Part shown: positions 42,164 through 50,814 of the stretch, piece by piece
Numbering within the stretch: the first letter of the stretch is position 1
How the letters are laid out: each line of letters opens with the position of its first letter
Assembly: GCA_022842885.1 (NCBI GenBank)
Contig: JALHOR010000033.1
Location: 1 to 51,174 of the forward strand
DNA from: Anaerolineae bacterium
Lineage (GTDB): Bacteria; Chloroflexota; Anaerolineae; Aggregatilineales; Phototrophicaceae
DNA: 51,174 nucleotides
Reading direction: 5' to 3'
Translations under genes and position numbers: made by a program
Notes under the pieces: model-generated
Told to the model about the DNA's origin: nothing
Seen by the model: only the letters and a program-made list of their open reading frames with translations
Databases searched by the model: none

Positions 42164-44293
42164 ATGCCCAAACATCGCATTCTCATTGGTATCTTGATAT
42201 TGGCTTTCTTGGTGCAAATGGCTGTTTTGCCCACGCCGCAGACGCCACCGTTATTCGCGTGGATGCTCTCAATTTCGCATCATCTGCAAATGGTGCTGCT
42301 GTTCGTAGGCAGTGGCTTGGTGGCATGGGGATTCAGTCAAAAGTCACTAGTTCCGAGTTCACAGTCCCTAGAAAACAATCCATATCAGCAGTCAGCGATT
42401 AGCGGTCAGCCAGAAGATGAGGGTATCCAAAACATCCCCGTTGTAGGGGCGCGATATATCGCGTCCGCTGACCCAAAAAATTTCGAAATACCCAATCAGC
42501 CCGCTATTGCAAGCCAAGAATCCAATACGCAAAAAAAGAATGCCTTTCCCTTTCATTTTTTAACTTTTAACACATGGTTTCATCCTCTAAAAGCTAAGAG
42601 CCACAAGCTAAGAGCTTTGCTCAAATCCCCTTTATTTTGGATTTTGTTGTTGGCGCTTATCGTGCGCTTGTGGGATTTAGAACTGGCGATTACGCGCTTT
42701 CTGGATGAAATTTTGTATATGGATGCGGTGGTGCGCTTGTGGGGTAGTCCACAGCCTATCTTAGCGCCGTTTAGTCATGTGACTTCGTTTACATGGCTGT
42801 TTCCTTATGTGCAATCGTGGACAGCATGGCTTTTGGGACCCAGCTTAACCAGCGTGCGAATCGTCAGCGTGATATTCGGCGTGGCACAAGTGGCGGCGGT
42901 TCACTTTTTGGGCAAACACCTATTTGACCGCAAAATCGCGTTAGCGGCAGCTTTGGTGATGGCGACTTTTCCGGCGCAGGTGCATTTCAGCCGCATTGGT
43001 ATTAACAACATCGCTGACCCTGTATTCGGCACTTTGGCACTTGGTTTTCTGGTCAAGGGATTACGCACGCAGCACCGCATGGATTTTGTCTTGGCGGGCT
43101 ATTGTTTGGGGCTGACGCAGTATTTTTATGAAGGTGGACGCTTATTTTTCCCGTTGTTTGTGGGGTTGTGGTTGGGCTGGTTCTGGCTGTTGGTTCGCAA
43201 AAAAACAGCCTTTTCGCTGCCATCGCGGGGCAATGCGATAGCGTTCATCGGCGTGGCATTGGCGCTGCTTGTGCCAGTGAATTATGTCGTGGCAGTACGT
43301 TCTGACAGCCTGACGCCGCGCTTGAACGAAATGTTCGATAATGTGCAGGAATATCAACTGCGCGATACAAATATTGCCTTAGCAGAACGCTTGCAAAACA
43401 CGCTGCAAAAATTCCCGATGCCGCTGCGCTTCCTCATCTCTGAACCGGAAACGGGTTGGTTCTATGGCGGCGATTATCCCGCGATTTTGCCACCCGTGCT
43501 GCCGTTTTTCATCGTGGGGGCGTTGTTATGCTTGCTGCGCTTGCGGAGTCCCGGCGGGTCGTTATTGATATGGTGGGTCTTGGGCGCTTCAGTGGGTATT
43601 TCGTTCCTTGGTACACCGCTAGATGTTCCGCGTTATTTGGTGGTTTTTCCGGCAGTGGCATTAATCATGGGCGTCGGCATCGTCACGCTTTTAGACCTCA
43701 TCCAGTGGGTTTTCGCCAAAATCACGCGCCACGCCACAACGCTAACCTACTTTTTTATCATCCTGTGTGTGGTGTATATCACCAGCATTCAAGCGGGCTA
43801 TTATGCGCTGGTACATGTTCCCAATTATTATAATAAACTGTTTGTACGCGATAATGGCGGTAAACGCCTGCCGGATACCGATGATGCACTGCTGCGGGCG
43901 GCGTTTTTGCCAGCGAATACCACCGCGATTCTTGTGAGCCATCGTCCGGTTTATGGCATCAATATGGACACTATCCCGGCATTTTGGGGGCGTAAAGATT
44001 TGCAGATTCTGTATGTCTCGCCCGATCAATTAGAAACGTTGTTAGCGCAGTTACCGCTGCAACGTCATTATGCTTTCTTTTTGGAGCATACGGATGTGGA
44101 GTCTTTAAATATCCTCCATGAGTATTTTACATTGTCCAATGACCCGGCATTGTATGGCAGTGGCAGTCCCTATCGCACGCCGCAAGATATGCAAATGCTC
44201 TTATACTTCGCGCCAGATGGTATTCCAGCACAACTTTTTTCGCCACCGCCTTTGATGACGCCGCAAGCAGGGCTGACCGATGTCGCCGAATAA
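42164..44293 (+). CDS. GT39-like glycosyltransferase with in-frame repeat-derived linker
   Basis: This is a GT-C-fold membrane glycosyltransferase of the PMT/ArnT (GT39) type, using a lipid-linked sugar. The core begins near residue 160 (LFWILLLALIVRLWDLELA), with the acidic catalytic step RFLDEILYMDAVV about 20 residues later and HFSRIGINNIADP in the next loop. Before it come two N-terminal helices and a polar ~90-residue linker (about 59-152) encoded by repeat-like DNA. The ATG at 42164 lies four bases after the copy-1 stop; a GTG start at 42137 would overlap that gene. It overlaps the next gene by 14 bases. Target glycan is unknown. Confidence 0.85.
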   Translation: MPKHRILIGILILAFLVQMAVLPTPQTPPLFAWMLSISHHLQMVLLFVGSGLVAWGFSQKSLVPSSQSLENNPYQQSAISGQPEDEGIQNIPVVGARYIASADPKNFEIPNQPAIASQESNTQKKNAFPFHFLTFNTWFHPLKAKSHKLRALLKSPLFWILLLALIVRLWDLELAITRFLDEILYMDAVVRLWGSPQPILAPFSHVTSFTWLFPYVQSWTAWLLGPSLTSVRIVSVIFGVAQVAAVHFLGKHLFDRKIALAAALVMATFPAQVHFSRIGINNIADPVFGTLALGFLVKGLRTQHRMDFVLAGYCLGLTQYFYEGGRLFFPLFVGLWLGWFWLLVRKKTAFSLPSRGNAIAFIGVALALLVPVNYVVAVRSDSLTPRLNEMFDNVQEYQLRDTNIALAERLQNTLQKFPMPLRFLISEPETGWFYGGDYPAILPPVLPFFIVGALLCLLRLRSPGGSLLIWWVLGASVGISFLGTPLDVPRYLVVFPAVALIMGVGIVTLLDLIQWVFAKITRHATTLTYFFIILCVVYITSIQAGYYALVHVPNYYNKLFVRDNGGKRLPDTDDALLRAAFLPANTTAILVSHRPVYGINMDTIPAFWGRKDLQILYVSPDQLETLLAQLPLQRHYAFFLEHTDVESLNILHEYFTLSNDPALYGSGSPYRTPQDMQMLLYFAPDGIPAQLFSPPPLMTPQAGLTDVAE
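42447..42466. repeat. Degenerate palindrome of the GTAGGGGC family inside a gene
   Basis: GGGCGCGATATATCGCGTCC is a palindrome with a single G-T mismatch; GTAG precedes it. It encodes VGARYIAS within the glycosyltransferase linker. It lies in a segment, about 42340-42620, rich in words such as AGCAGTCAGCGATTAGC and AAAAGCTAAGAGCC that otherwise occur in gaps. Confidence 0.75.
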
Positions 44294-46586
44294 ATGGATT
44301 TGGTTGCTGCCTATTGGCGCGTTGGTGAGCGTAGCGATTGTGCTGCAATTACCAGCAATATGGCAGTTGCCGATATTGCTGCTGTTATTGGTTGGTTTTG
44401 CTGGTTTTTTTCTGTGGCGTCCTTTGCAGAGGATATGGCAGCGTTGGCAGCATTCGCAACGCGAACTGCCGTCGCAACCGATTAAACCCCTTTCGCGCTG
44501 GCAAATCATCCTCGAAATTGCTTTCTTAGGATGTGTGACGTTGTTTTTCACGCAGGATTTATGGCGCTCGGATGCGACGATGAAACTGCCCGGCGGCGAG
44601 GCAGAATGGCTGGCGGCGTATGTGCAAGTGGCGCATCAGGCATTAACCGAGTATGGTGATATTCCGTTGTGGAATCCCTATTTTCGCAATGGTGAACCCC
44701 TCATAGACAACGCGCATTCTTTTATTCTGAATCCCCTCAGTTCCATTTTGGGTCTATTGCTCGATGTGCCGCAGGGCATCAAATATAGTGTGGTGTTTTA
44801 CACTTTTTTTGCGGCGCTTGGCGGGTGGTTTTTGGCGTATGGGCTGAAATTATCCTTGCCCGCCCGTTTGCTTTTAGGGCTAATGCTGCTGGGCAAAGGC
44901 AACATGACCAGCATGTTCATGACGGGCTATTATCAATTAGCGGCGCAGCAAGCCTATTTTGGCTGGATTATTGCTGGAACAATTGCCATTTTCAAAACGC
45001 GAGAACGCTGGGCGATTATCCTCACCGGCGTGATGATGGCGCTGATGTTCATGGCGGGCAATGTGTGGTATATCCTGCCGATGATGGTCAGCGTTGTTAT
45101 CACCGCTATCGTTTATTCGCTGCCTTTTTGGCGTGATTGGCGGGCTATTTGGCAAGCGTGGTGGCGGCTCATCGCGGCGGGCATCGTCACTTTAACGGTG
45201 AGCGCCGTTTATACGCTGCCGATTCTGGCGCATTATGACCACATTGGTAATCACAACGATGAAGTTGAAGCGGGTTGGGAAGTTGTTTTTCTGGAGCGTG
45301 TGCCAGCGTTATATGTGACGCCCGATATGCAAAGTGCATTGGGTGGTTTCGTGGTGTATCAACCAGCAGCGGACGCGATGGAGCCAAGCTACCCGCATTT
45401 TTATTACAGCGCGGTTGTCCCCGTATGGTTTGTGGTTCTTATTTTTGTGTTGATTCCGCCGCTGTACCCGCGTTGGCATCGCCCCGCAGCACGTTTCGAT
45501 TATCGGCGTTTGTGGTTAGCGGGCAGTCTCTTAGCGATTCTGATGACGATGTGGGGCATAGGTGGCACGCCATTGTTTGAATGGCTGTATGCCAACAGCG
45601 GCTTGTTGCGGGGTTGGCGTTTTGTGGGGCGGGCATTGGCAGTCGCGTCCTTCTGGATTGCGTTGTTGGTGGCGCTGCGCGTGGATGCCATTTGGCGGGC
45701 ATTTGCCGCGATTGTACGGTTACGTTTGCGCTATTGCCTATTGAGTGTGTTGATACTGTTGTGTTTAGCTGCCGGCATTTCGTTGAATCAAAATGCGTGG
45801 GAATCGGCATACCGAGACCAAGTCATTCCATATAACAAGGGACTGCTACTGGATGAAGAAACCAAAATCCCGCCATGTTTACAACAACTGCGCGAACAAA
45901 ACCCGAATGCTAACCTGAATGTGTGGGTGAACGGTTATTCGCAAATAGAAACTTTTATCCGGCAGCGGATTCGTTTAGCGAATATTGCTGCCGATTTTTT
46001 GCTGCTGCCTGACTCGTATACGATTGGCGACCCGGCAATGGATTTATGGCGTAATATGCCGGAATATGCGCTTCCGGTGGATGATGCCCAACGCCAATTT
46101 TTAGAGGAGAGGGGGTATGACCCGTCTTTAGAGTCTCAGGTTGGCAGATGGCAGTGTTTTTATCGGCATACGACGATTGGAATGCCCTACGCCTTTGCGC
46201 TGCCTAAGCCAGTCTTTTCGCAACATAACGCATGGGAAGCGTTACGCCCCTTTGTGATGCCTGTTCATGCCGTAGAAAACAAATATGATACGATTGGCGT
46301 GTTGGTGTCTGCCCACCTGCGCGAACAAGTGCTAATAGTCAAGGAAACCGCGTATCCCGGTTGGCAAGTTACGGTTAATGATGTGCCAGCAACCTTAGAA
46401 ATAATGGGCGGGTTTATCAGCGTCGTGCTGCCACCGGGAAACCACGATGAAGTTTATCGCGTGGTATTCGCCTATCGTCCGCCGTTAGTATATTTGGGCG
46501 GCGGTATCACAATTTTGGCAATTATGATTATTTGCGGCTATCTGCTGCGCGTGGATAAACGGTTGTTGGGTCACAATCGCCTATGA
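44280..46586 (+). CDS. YfhO-like polytopic membrane protein, copy 2
   Basis: The 768-residue paralogue of the protein at 39823 has the same plan: two N-terminal helices, DIPLWNPYFRNGEPLIDN, central helices and a C-terminal YPGWQVTVNDVPATL domain. Between about residues 70 and 270 the two proteins are nearly identical, whereas their ends and the stretch after residue 300 differ far more. The start overlaps the glycosyltransferase stop by 14 bases, and its stop overlaps the propeller start by four bases (ATGA), so the four genes form one operon. Confidence 0.82.
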   Translation: MSPNKWIWLLPIGALVSVAIVLQLPAIWQLPILLLLLVGFAGFFLWRPLQRIWQRWQHSQRELPSQPIKPLSRWQIILEIAFLGCVTLFFTQDLWRSDATMKLPGGEAEWLAAYVQVAHQALTEYGDIPLWNPYFRNGEPLIDNAHSFILNPLSSILGLLLDVPQGIKYSVVFYTFFAALGGWFLAYGLKLSLPARLLLGLMLLGKGNMTSMFMTGYYQLAAQQAYFGWIIAGTIAIFKTRERWAIILTGVMMALMFMAGNVWYILPMMVSVVITAIVYSLPFWRDWRAIWQAWWRLIAAGIVTLTVSAVYTLPILAHYDHIGNHNDEVEAGWEVVFLERVPALYVTPDMQSALGGFVVYQPAADAMEPSYPHFYYSAVVPVWFVVLIFVLIPPLYPRWHRPAARFDYRRLWLAGSLLAILMTMWGIGGTPLFEWLYANSGLLRGWRFVGRALAVASFWIALLVALRVDAIWRAFAAIVRLRLRYCLLSVLILLCLAAGISLNQNAWESAYRDQVIPYNKGLLLDEETKIPPCLQQLREQNPNANLNVWVNGYSQIETFIRQRIRLANIAADFLLLPDSYTIGDPAMDLWRNMPEYALPVDDAQRQFLEERGYDPSLESQVGRWQCFYRHTTIGMPYAFALPKPVFSQHNAWEALRPFVMPVHAVENKYDTIGVLVSAHLREQVLIVKETAYPGWQVTVNDVPATLEIMGGFISVVLPPGNHDEVYRVVFAYRPPLVYLGGGITILAIMIICGYLLRVDKRLLGHNRL

Positions 46587-47629
46587 GTCGCTTAATTTAT
46601 TATATTTCCGGTGGGTTATTTTTATGTGCGGCGCTGTTGATTATGGGCGCAAGCAGCATGGGGCAGTCTTTTCATCGGGAAGTGCTGCTTTTTGAAGCCT
46701 ACAGCAGCGCGGCAGGCAGCGATTTGTTTTTGCTCGATATGCAAACGCGCCTGCTCTTTAACCTGACGGATAATCGTGCTACCTACGAATCAGGGTTTGA
46801 TTGGTCGGCGGATGGCAAGCAGATTGTGTATACAGCATCACAAAATGCCCAAGTGGGGTTATATTGGATGACTGCCAGCGGACGCGCATTGCAGCAAATT
46901 CAAACCCCCTTAACCACTTATCGCACGCCCCGTTGGTCGCCAGATGGCAAATTCTTGGCGTTTTTAGCGCCGGGTGCTGGCAATAATGATTTATATGTGC
47001 TGCCTACAAATGGCGGCGCTCTTTACCGTCCGTTCGATACTGCCAGAGCGCCCGTCTTGCTGCCACGCTGGTCGCCACAGAGCGATACAATTTTGTATTT
47101 TAGTGTCGTCGGATTTTCCAACGGGTTGTTCACGGTGGATATTACCACGGGCGAAGTTACACGCATTGCCCGCCTGCGTCCAGCAGATGATGTTGAAACA
47201 GGCGCTGATTGGTCGCCGGATGGCGCGTATATTGCCTACAATACCCACTGTGATGATGTGCCGGGTGTGATGATTTATACGCTGGCAAGCCAAACTGAAC
47301 AGTGTTGGACACCCCCGGCTGGAACGTGGTTGCGGTCGCGCCCGGTGTGGTCGCCCGATGGTCAACATATAGCGATTGCGATTTCCCACGGTACTCGGCA
47401 ACTCTCCATATGGCAGTTGGATATTGCGTCTGCCCAACATGCCACATATCCCCTCACGACGGGTTCTGGCATCATTTTTGAGATTGTGTGGTCAACCGAT
47501 GGTACACGCCTCATTTTCAATTCCGATTTGGGAACAGGGCGGCTGCGTCTATATGAATTGAATATGATCAACCAAACCATCGAACAGCTTAGTGAACGAT
47601 TGGTGTTTGCGTTTGCACTGCGTCCCTGA
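46583..47629 (+). CDS. TolB-like beta-propeller protein, membrane-anchored
   Basis: The 348-residue protein has one N-terminal helix (about residues 4-25) and six PD40-type blades with recurring W-S-x-D-G motifs: FDWSADGKQIVYT (69-), PRWSPDGKFLAF (111-), PRWSPQSDTILYF, ADWSPDGAYIAY, PVWSPDGQHIAI and IVWSTDGTRLIF. Such propellers bind partners at the cell surface; it has no catalytic domain. It ends the YfhO-GT39 operon by an ATGA overlap and converges six bases from the kinase gene on the other strand. The partial gene at 50815 codes for a paralogue. Confidence 0.88.
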   Translation: MSRLIYYISGGLFLCAALLIMGASSMGQSFHREVLLFEAYSSAAGSDLFLLDMQTRLLFNLTDNRATYESGFDWSADGKQIVYTASQNAQVGLYWMTASGRALQQIQTPLTTYRTPRWSPDGKFLAFLAPGAGNNDLYVLPTNGGALYRPFDTARAPVLLPRWSPQSDTILYFSVVGFSNGLFTVDITTGEVTRIARLRPADDVETGADWSPDGAYIAYNTHCDDVPGVMIYTLASQTEQCWTPPAGTWLRSRPVWSPDGQHIAIAISHGTRQLSIWQLDIASAQHATYPLTTGSGIIFEIVWSTDGTRLIFNSDLGTGRLRLYELNMINQTIEQLSERLVFAFALRP

Positions 47630-47635
47630 ACCGGT

Positions 47636-49057
47636 CTAAGCGTGTGCTGAAGATTGCTGCGGCAACTGCACCACAAACAACGCCCCTTGCCCCGGTTCAC
47701 TCACCACATGGATTGTGCCATGATGACTTTCGACAATTTTTTTGGCGATGGCTAACCCCAGACCGAACCCGCCCTGATGCCGATTGCGTGCTGGGTCAAG
47801 CCGATAAAAACGCTCAAAAATAGGTACCTGTTCTTCGATAGGAATGCCAAGCCCATCATCTTTGACGCTGAATTCGATATGGCTCGACGTTTGCTGTGCC
47901 ATCACTGCAATCTGCCCGCCCGCGGGCGTATATTTCACCGCATTGTCTAGCAAATTGACCATTACCTGAATTAATCCGGTTTCATCCCCGTCCATGATGA
48001 GCGATGCGGGAATATCGGTGGTTATCGTCAACTGTTTTTCGGCTGCCAAGAGCATGAACTGGTCTACCACCACCGTCAGCAAGTCACTTAAATTCAACGC
48101 TGCCCAAGGCGACGCCATAGTGGGCATCTCTGCCCGCGCTAACATCAGCAACGTTGTTGCCAACTGGGATAACCGCTGCACTTCTTCCGATAAGCTGACT
48201 AACACGGTTCGATATTCGGGCGCGGTACGGTCTTGGCTTAAGGTCACTTCTAAACCTGTTTGGATGATGGATAACGGGGAGCGCAATTCGTGGGCGGCAT
48301 CGGCAGTGAATTGGCGCTGACGCAAGAATGCCTGCTCCAGCCTATCCAACATGGCATTAAAAGTCTGCACCAACTGTTGTAATTCGAGTTCCGCTGATTT
48401 CAAATCCATGCGCCGCGTCAAATCGGTTTCGCTAATCTCGGCGGCGGTTTTGGCAGTGGCGCGGATAGGAATCAAGGCGCGATTCGCCAAGAACCACCCC
48501 CCCAACGGCGCGAGAACCACCGTAACGCCCACCAAAATGACCAAAATTCGCAACATGTCAGCTTGGATGCCACGAGTTGCTTGCAGCGATACCCCAACTT
48601 GCAACGCAAAACCGGGTGTATATGACAGCGGCAAAGTATACACGCGCAATTCATGATGTTGCCCTGTGTCACGCAGCCACACCGTATCAAAATAAGCGTG
48701 TTGCACCAACGCAGGCGGCAGGGGAATAGCATAATCGGCACTGGCATCCACAAGGCGGCGATTGGTTGTATCCAGCAAGCGGATAAAAAACATCTGGTCG
48801 CGCAAGAATGTTTGGGTGGCGATGTTCGAGTTCGTCAATTGCAGCCGCACATCCTGAATATCCAAATAATACGGTGGTTCTTCCGGGTCATACAAAATGG
48901 CGGATACTTGGGCAGCGGTCAACATCAAATTGCTGGCAACTTCATTTTCTAGCCAAGCCGAAATAGCGATGTATACCCCGCCACTCATGGCAATTTGGAC
49001 GCTGCCAAATAACACCAGACCCCACACTGCCAAGCGTACCCGCAGGCTGTTAGTCAC
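47636..49057 (-). CDS. HAMP-domain sensor histidine kinase
   Basis: The 473-residue kinase has a first membrane helix (about residues 10-35), an extracytoplasmic sensor (about 36-165), a second helix (about 168-190), a HAMP linker, a HisKA box with His256 (AAHELRSPLSIIQTGLEV) and a HATPase_c domain with DNAVKYTPAGG, DDGLGIP and GFGLGLAIAKKIVESHHG. I use the GTG at 49057, which overlaps the regulator's stop by eight bases and follows GGTGG; the open frame to 49126 runs inside the regulator gene and is less likely. With the regulator it forms a classic two-component pair, sensing an unknown envelope signal. Confidence 0.92.
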   Translation of the reverse strand: MTNSLRVRLAVWGLVLFGSVQIAMSGGVYIAISAWLENEVASNLMLTAAQVSAILYDPEEPPYYLDIQDVRLQLTNSNIATQTFLRDQMFFIRLLDTTNRRLVDASADYAIPLPPALVQHAYFDTVWLRDTGQHHELRVYTLPLSYTPGFALQVGVSLQATRGIQADMLRILVILVGVTVVLAPLGGWFLANRALIPIRATAKTAAEISETDLTRRMDLKSAELELQQLVQTFNAMLDRLEQAFLRQRQFTADAAHELRSPLSIIQTGLEVTLSQDRTAPEYRTVLVSLSEEVQRLSQLATTLLMLARAEMPTMASPWAALNLSDLLTVVVDQFMLLAAEKQLTITTDIPASLIMDGDETGLIQVMVNLLDNAVKYTPAGGQIAVMAQQTSSHIEFSVKDDGLGIPIEEQVPIFERFYRLDPARNRHQGGFGLGLAIAKKIVESHHGTIHVVSEPGQGALFVVQLPQQSSAHA

Positions 49058-49730
49058 AATGGGGATCCACCAATTGATAGCCTGTCCCCCGTAAGGTACG
49101 AATATATTTTTCTTCATAAGCATCATCTATTTTCTTACGCAAAAACCGAATATACACATCCACCACATTGGAATCGGGCGCGTAATCATAATTCCATAAA
49201 TGGTCAGCGATGATGGTGCGCGATAGGACTTGGTTGGGATGCAGCATCAAAAATTCTAGCAAGGCATATTCTTTGGCTGTGAGTTCTATCGGGTTATCAG
49301 CGCGGTAGGCAGTGTGGGTGAGCGTATCCAACACCAAATCGCCCACTATCAAGCGCGTGGATTTTTGCGACGAACCGCGCCGTGCCAACGCCCGCAACCG
49401 TGCCAATAATTCTCGGAAGGCAAACGGTTTCACTAGATAATCATCCGCACCACAATCTAAGCCTGCCACTCGGTCATCAATCGCATCGCGGGCAGTCAGC
49501 ATCAAAATCGGCGTCAAAATGCGTTGATTGCGTAGTTCGCGGCACACCTCTAAGCCATTTTTACGCGGCAGCATCACATCCAACACAATCACATCAAACG
49601 GAAAATTCAGCGCCCAATGCAAGCCATCGTCGCCATCCTCGGCTGTATCTACCGCATAGCGTTGTTCTTCCAGCCCTTGCTTCAAAAAATCGCGCATCTT
49701 GGTTTCATCTTCAACCAGCAGTATTCGCAT
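49050..49730 (-). CDS. OmpR/PhoB-type response regulator
   Basis: The 226-residue regulator has a receiver (acidic pocket VEDE, Asp51 in VIVLDVMLP, Thr in LTARD and Lys in VKPFA) and a C-terminal winged helix (about 130-224: ELTAKEYALLEFLM and DVYIRFLRKKI). It resembles CusR/PcoR-like members. Its partner is the kinase at 47636-49057, whose start it overlaps. The divergent spacer upstream carries a three-fold TTTCAT direct repeat at 11-bp spacing that may be its own operator. Confidence 0.94.
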   Translation of the reverse strand: MRILLVEDETKMRDFLKQGLEEQRYAVDTAEDGDDGLHWALNFPFDVIVLDVMLPRKNGLEVCRELRNQRILTPILMLTARDAIDDRVAGLDCGADDYLVKPFAFRELLARLRALARRGSSQKSTRLIVGDLVLDTLTHTAYRADNPIELTAKEYALLEFLMLHPNQVLSRTIIADHLWNYDYAPDSNVVDVYIRFLRKKIDDAYEEKYIRTLRGTGYQLVDPHCD

Positions 49731-49828
49731 GGGGTTTCCTGTGGCATCTGGTTATTTTTTCTATCTTCATGGTGTGAGATTAAAACACGATGAAATCAAA
49801 AAATGGGTGTTGTGCGGACGATTTTCGA

Positions 49829-49856
49829 TTTCATTGGCATTTCATCGTCATTTAAT
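49829..49856. promoter_or_regulatory. Possible OmpR-type operator: TTTCAT direct repeats, 11-bp spacing
   Basis: TTTCAT at 49829-49834 and 49840-49845 and TTTAAT at 49851-49856 form three direct repeats spaced exactly 11 bases apart, the arrangement that PhoB-type regulators bind. They lie between the regulator gene (99 bases away) and the divergent secreted-protein gene (70 bases away), so both may be controlled. Confidence 0.45.
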
Positions 49857-49925
49857 TTGCCGATTGAATGCTAGAAGCAACCTGCACTTTGGCAGCTTGA
49901 TTTTAACCTATCAGGAGAAAACCGT

Positions 49926-50726
49926 ATGTTACACTCTGTTAAAAATGGATTGTTCATCATCCTCGCTATCCTCATCGTTGGGGTACTCGGCGGCGGGTTT
50001 TTGGCAAGCGCCCAAGAAAACCAGTTGGATTGCACGTTGCCAGCCGGACAACCAGAAACTATCGCTGCTGCCAAATTATTCATTGAATACATGGCATCGG
50101 ATGGGGATTTGGGGGTTCATGGCTATTTTGATGATCATGGTTGGTCAGAATTGTGTGTGTATGACCCAACGGGGACTTTGGTGTTGGCTGTCAAACCCCA
50201 ATCCCAATTACGTGATTTGACGATGGCGGGCGTCGGCTTTGAATCGCGTGAACCCGTGTTGGCAGAATTACCCTTTGATGATTTAAAAGCCCGTTTCCCC
50301 GCAGGCGACTATACCGTTATTGGCACAAATCACGATGGCACTGGCTTAACCGGCGCGGCACTTTTCACCCATGCGATTCCGGCAGCACCGGTAATTACCG
50401 CACCGATGCTCACAGACGAAGACAACATCGCCAACCAAGTCTTGCCTGTTGAAAATATGGTGGTCACTTGGGACGATGTAACCACCACCTACGACGGTCA
50501 ACCTGTGACGATTGTCGGCTATGAAGTTATCATCACCAATATGGACGATGACCATACTCATGGTTTCGCCCGTCCTATTTACGATGTGCATTTGCCCGCC
50601 GACCGTAACAGCCTAACAGTGCCAGCCGAATTTTTCCAATCAGGGCGGCGCTACGAAATTGAAGTTGTCGCCATTGAAGAAAGTGGCAATCAGACGATTA
50701 ACAATGGCTATTTCACAGCGCAATAA
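49926..50726 (+). CDS. Secreted protein with a fibronectin-III-like C-terminal domain
   Basis: A signal peptide (residues 1-29, cut near ASA|Q) precedes a 266-residue protein. The middle part (about 40-150) is a compact domain of unknown kind with FDDHGWSELCVYDPTG and two cysteines; residues about 160-260 look like a fibronectin type III domain with APVITAP and YEVIITNMDD. The gene starts 70 bases after the putative regulator operator and has an AGGAGA ribosome site, so it may be the two-component system's target. Function is unknown. Confidence 0.78.
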   Translation: MLHSVKNGLFIILAILIVGVLGGGFLASAQENQLDCTLPAGQPETIAAAKLFIEYMASDGDLGVHGYFDDHGWSELCVYDPTGTLVLAVKPQSQLRDLTMAGVGFESREPVLAELPFDDLKARFPAGDYTVIGTNHDGTGLTGAALFTHAIPAAPVITAPMLTDEDNIANQVLPVENMVVTWDDVTTTYDGQPVTIVGYEVIITNMDDDHTHGFARPIYDVHLPADRNSLTVPAEFFQSGRRYEIEVVAIEESGNQTINNGYFTAQ

Positions 50727-50814
50727 ATCCGGCGTTTGTTAGGGTCTTCATCACTTCTTCACGATTTCTGGCATAATCATAGGCAGTCCGGGAGTAGGTT
50801 TAAGGCATCTGCCT

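Noticed and set aside
49058..49126. Upstream extension of the HAMP kinase to the ATG at 49126
   Set aside because: The extension reads out of frame through the regulator's conserved C-terminal codons. The GTG at 49057 with a ribosome site gives a normal short overlap.
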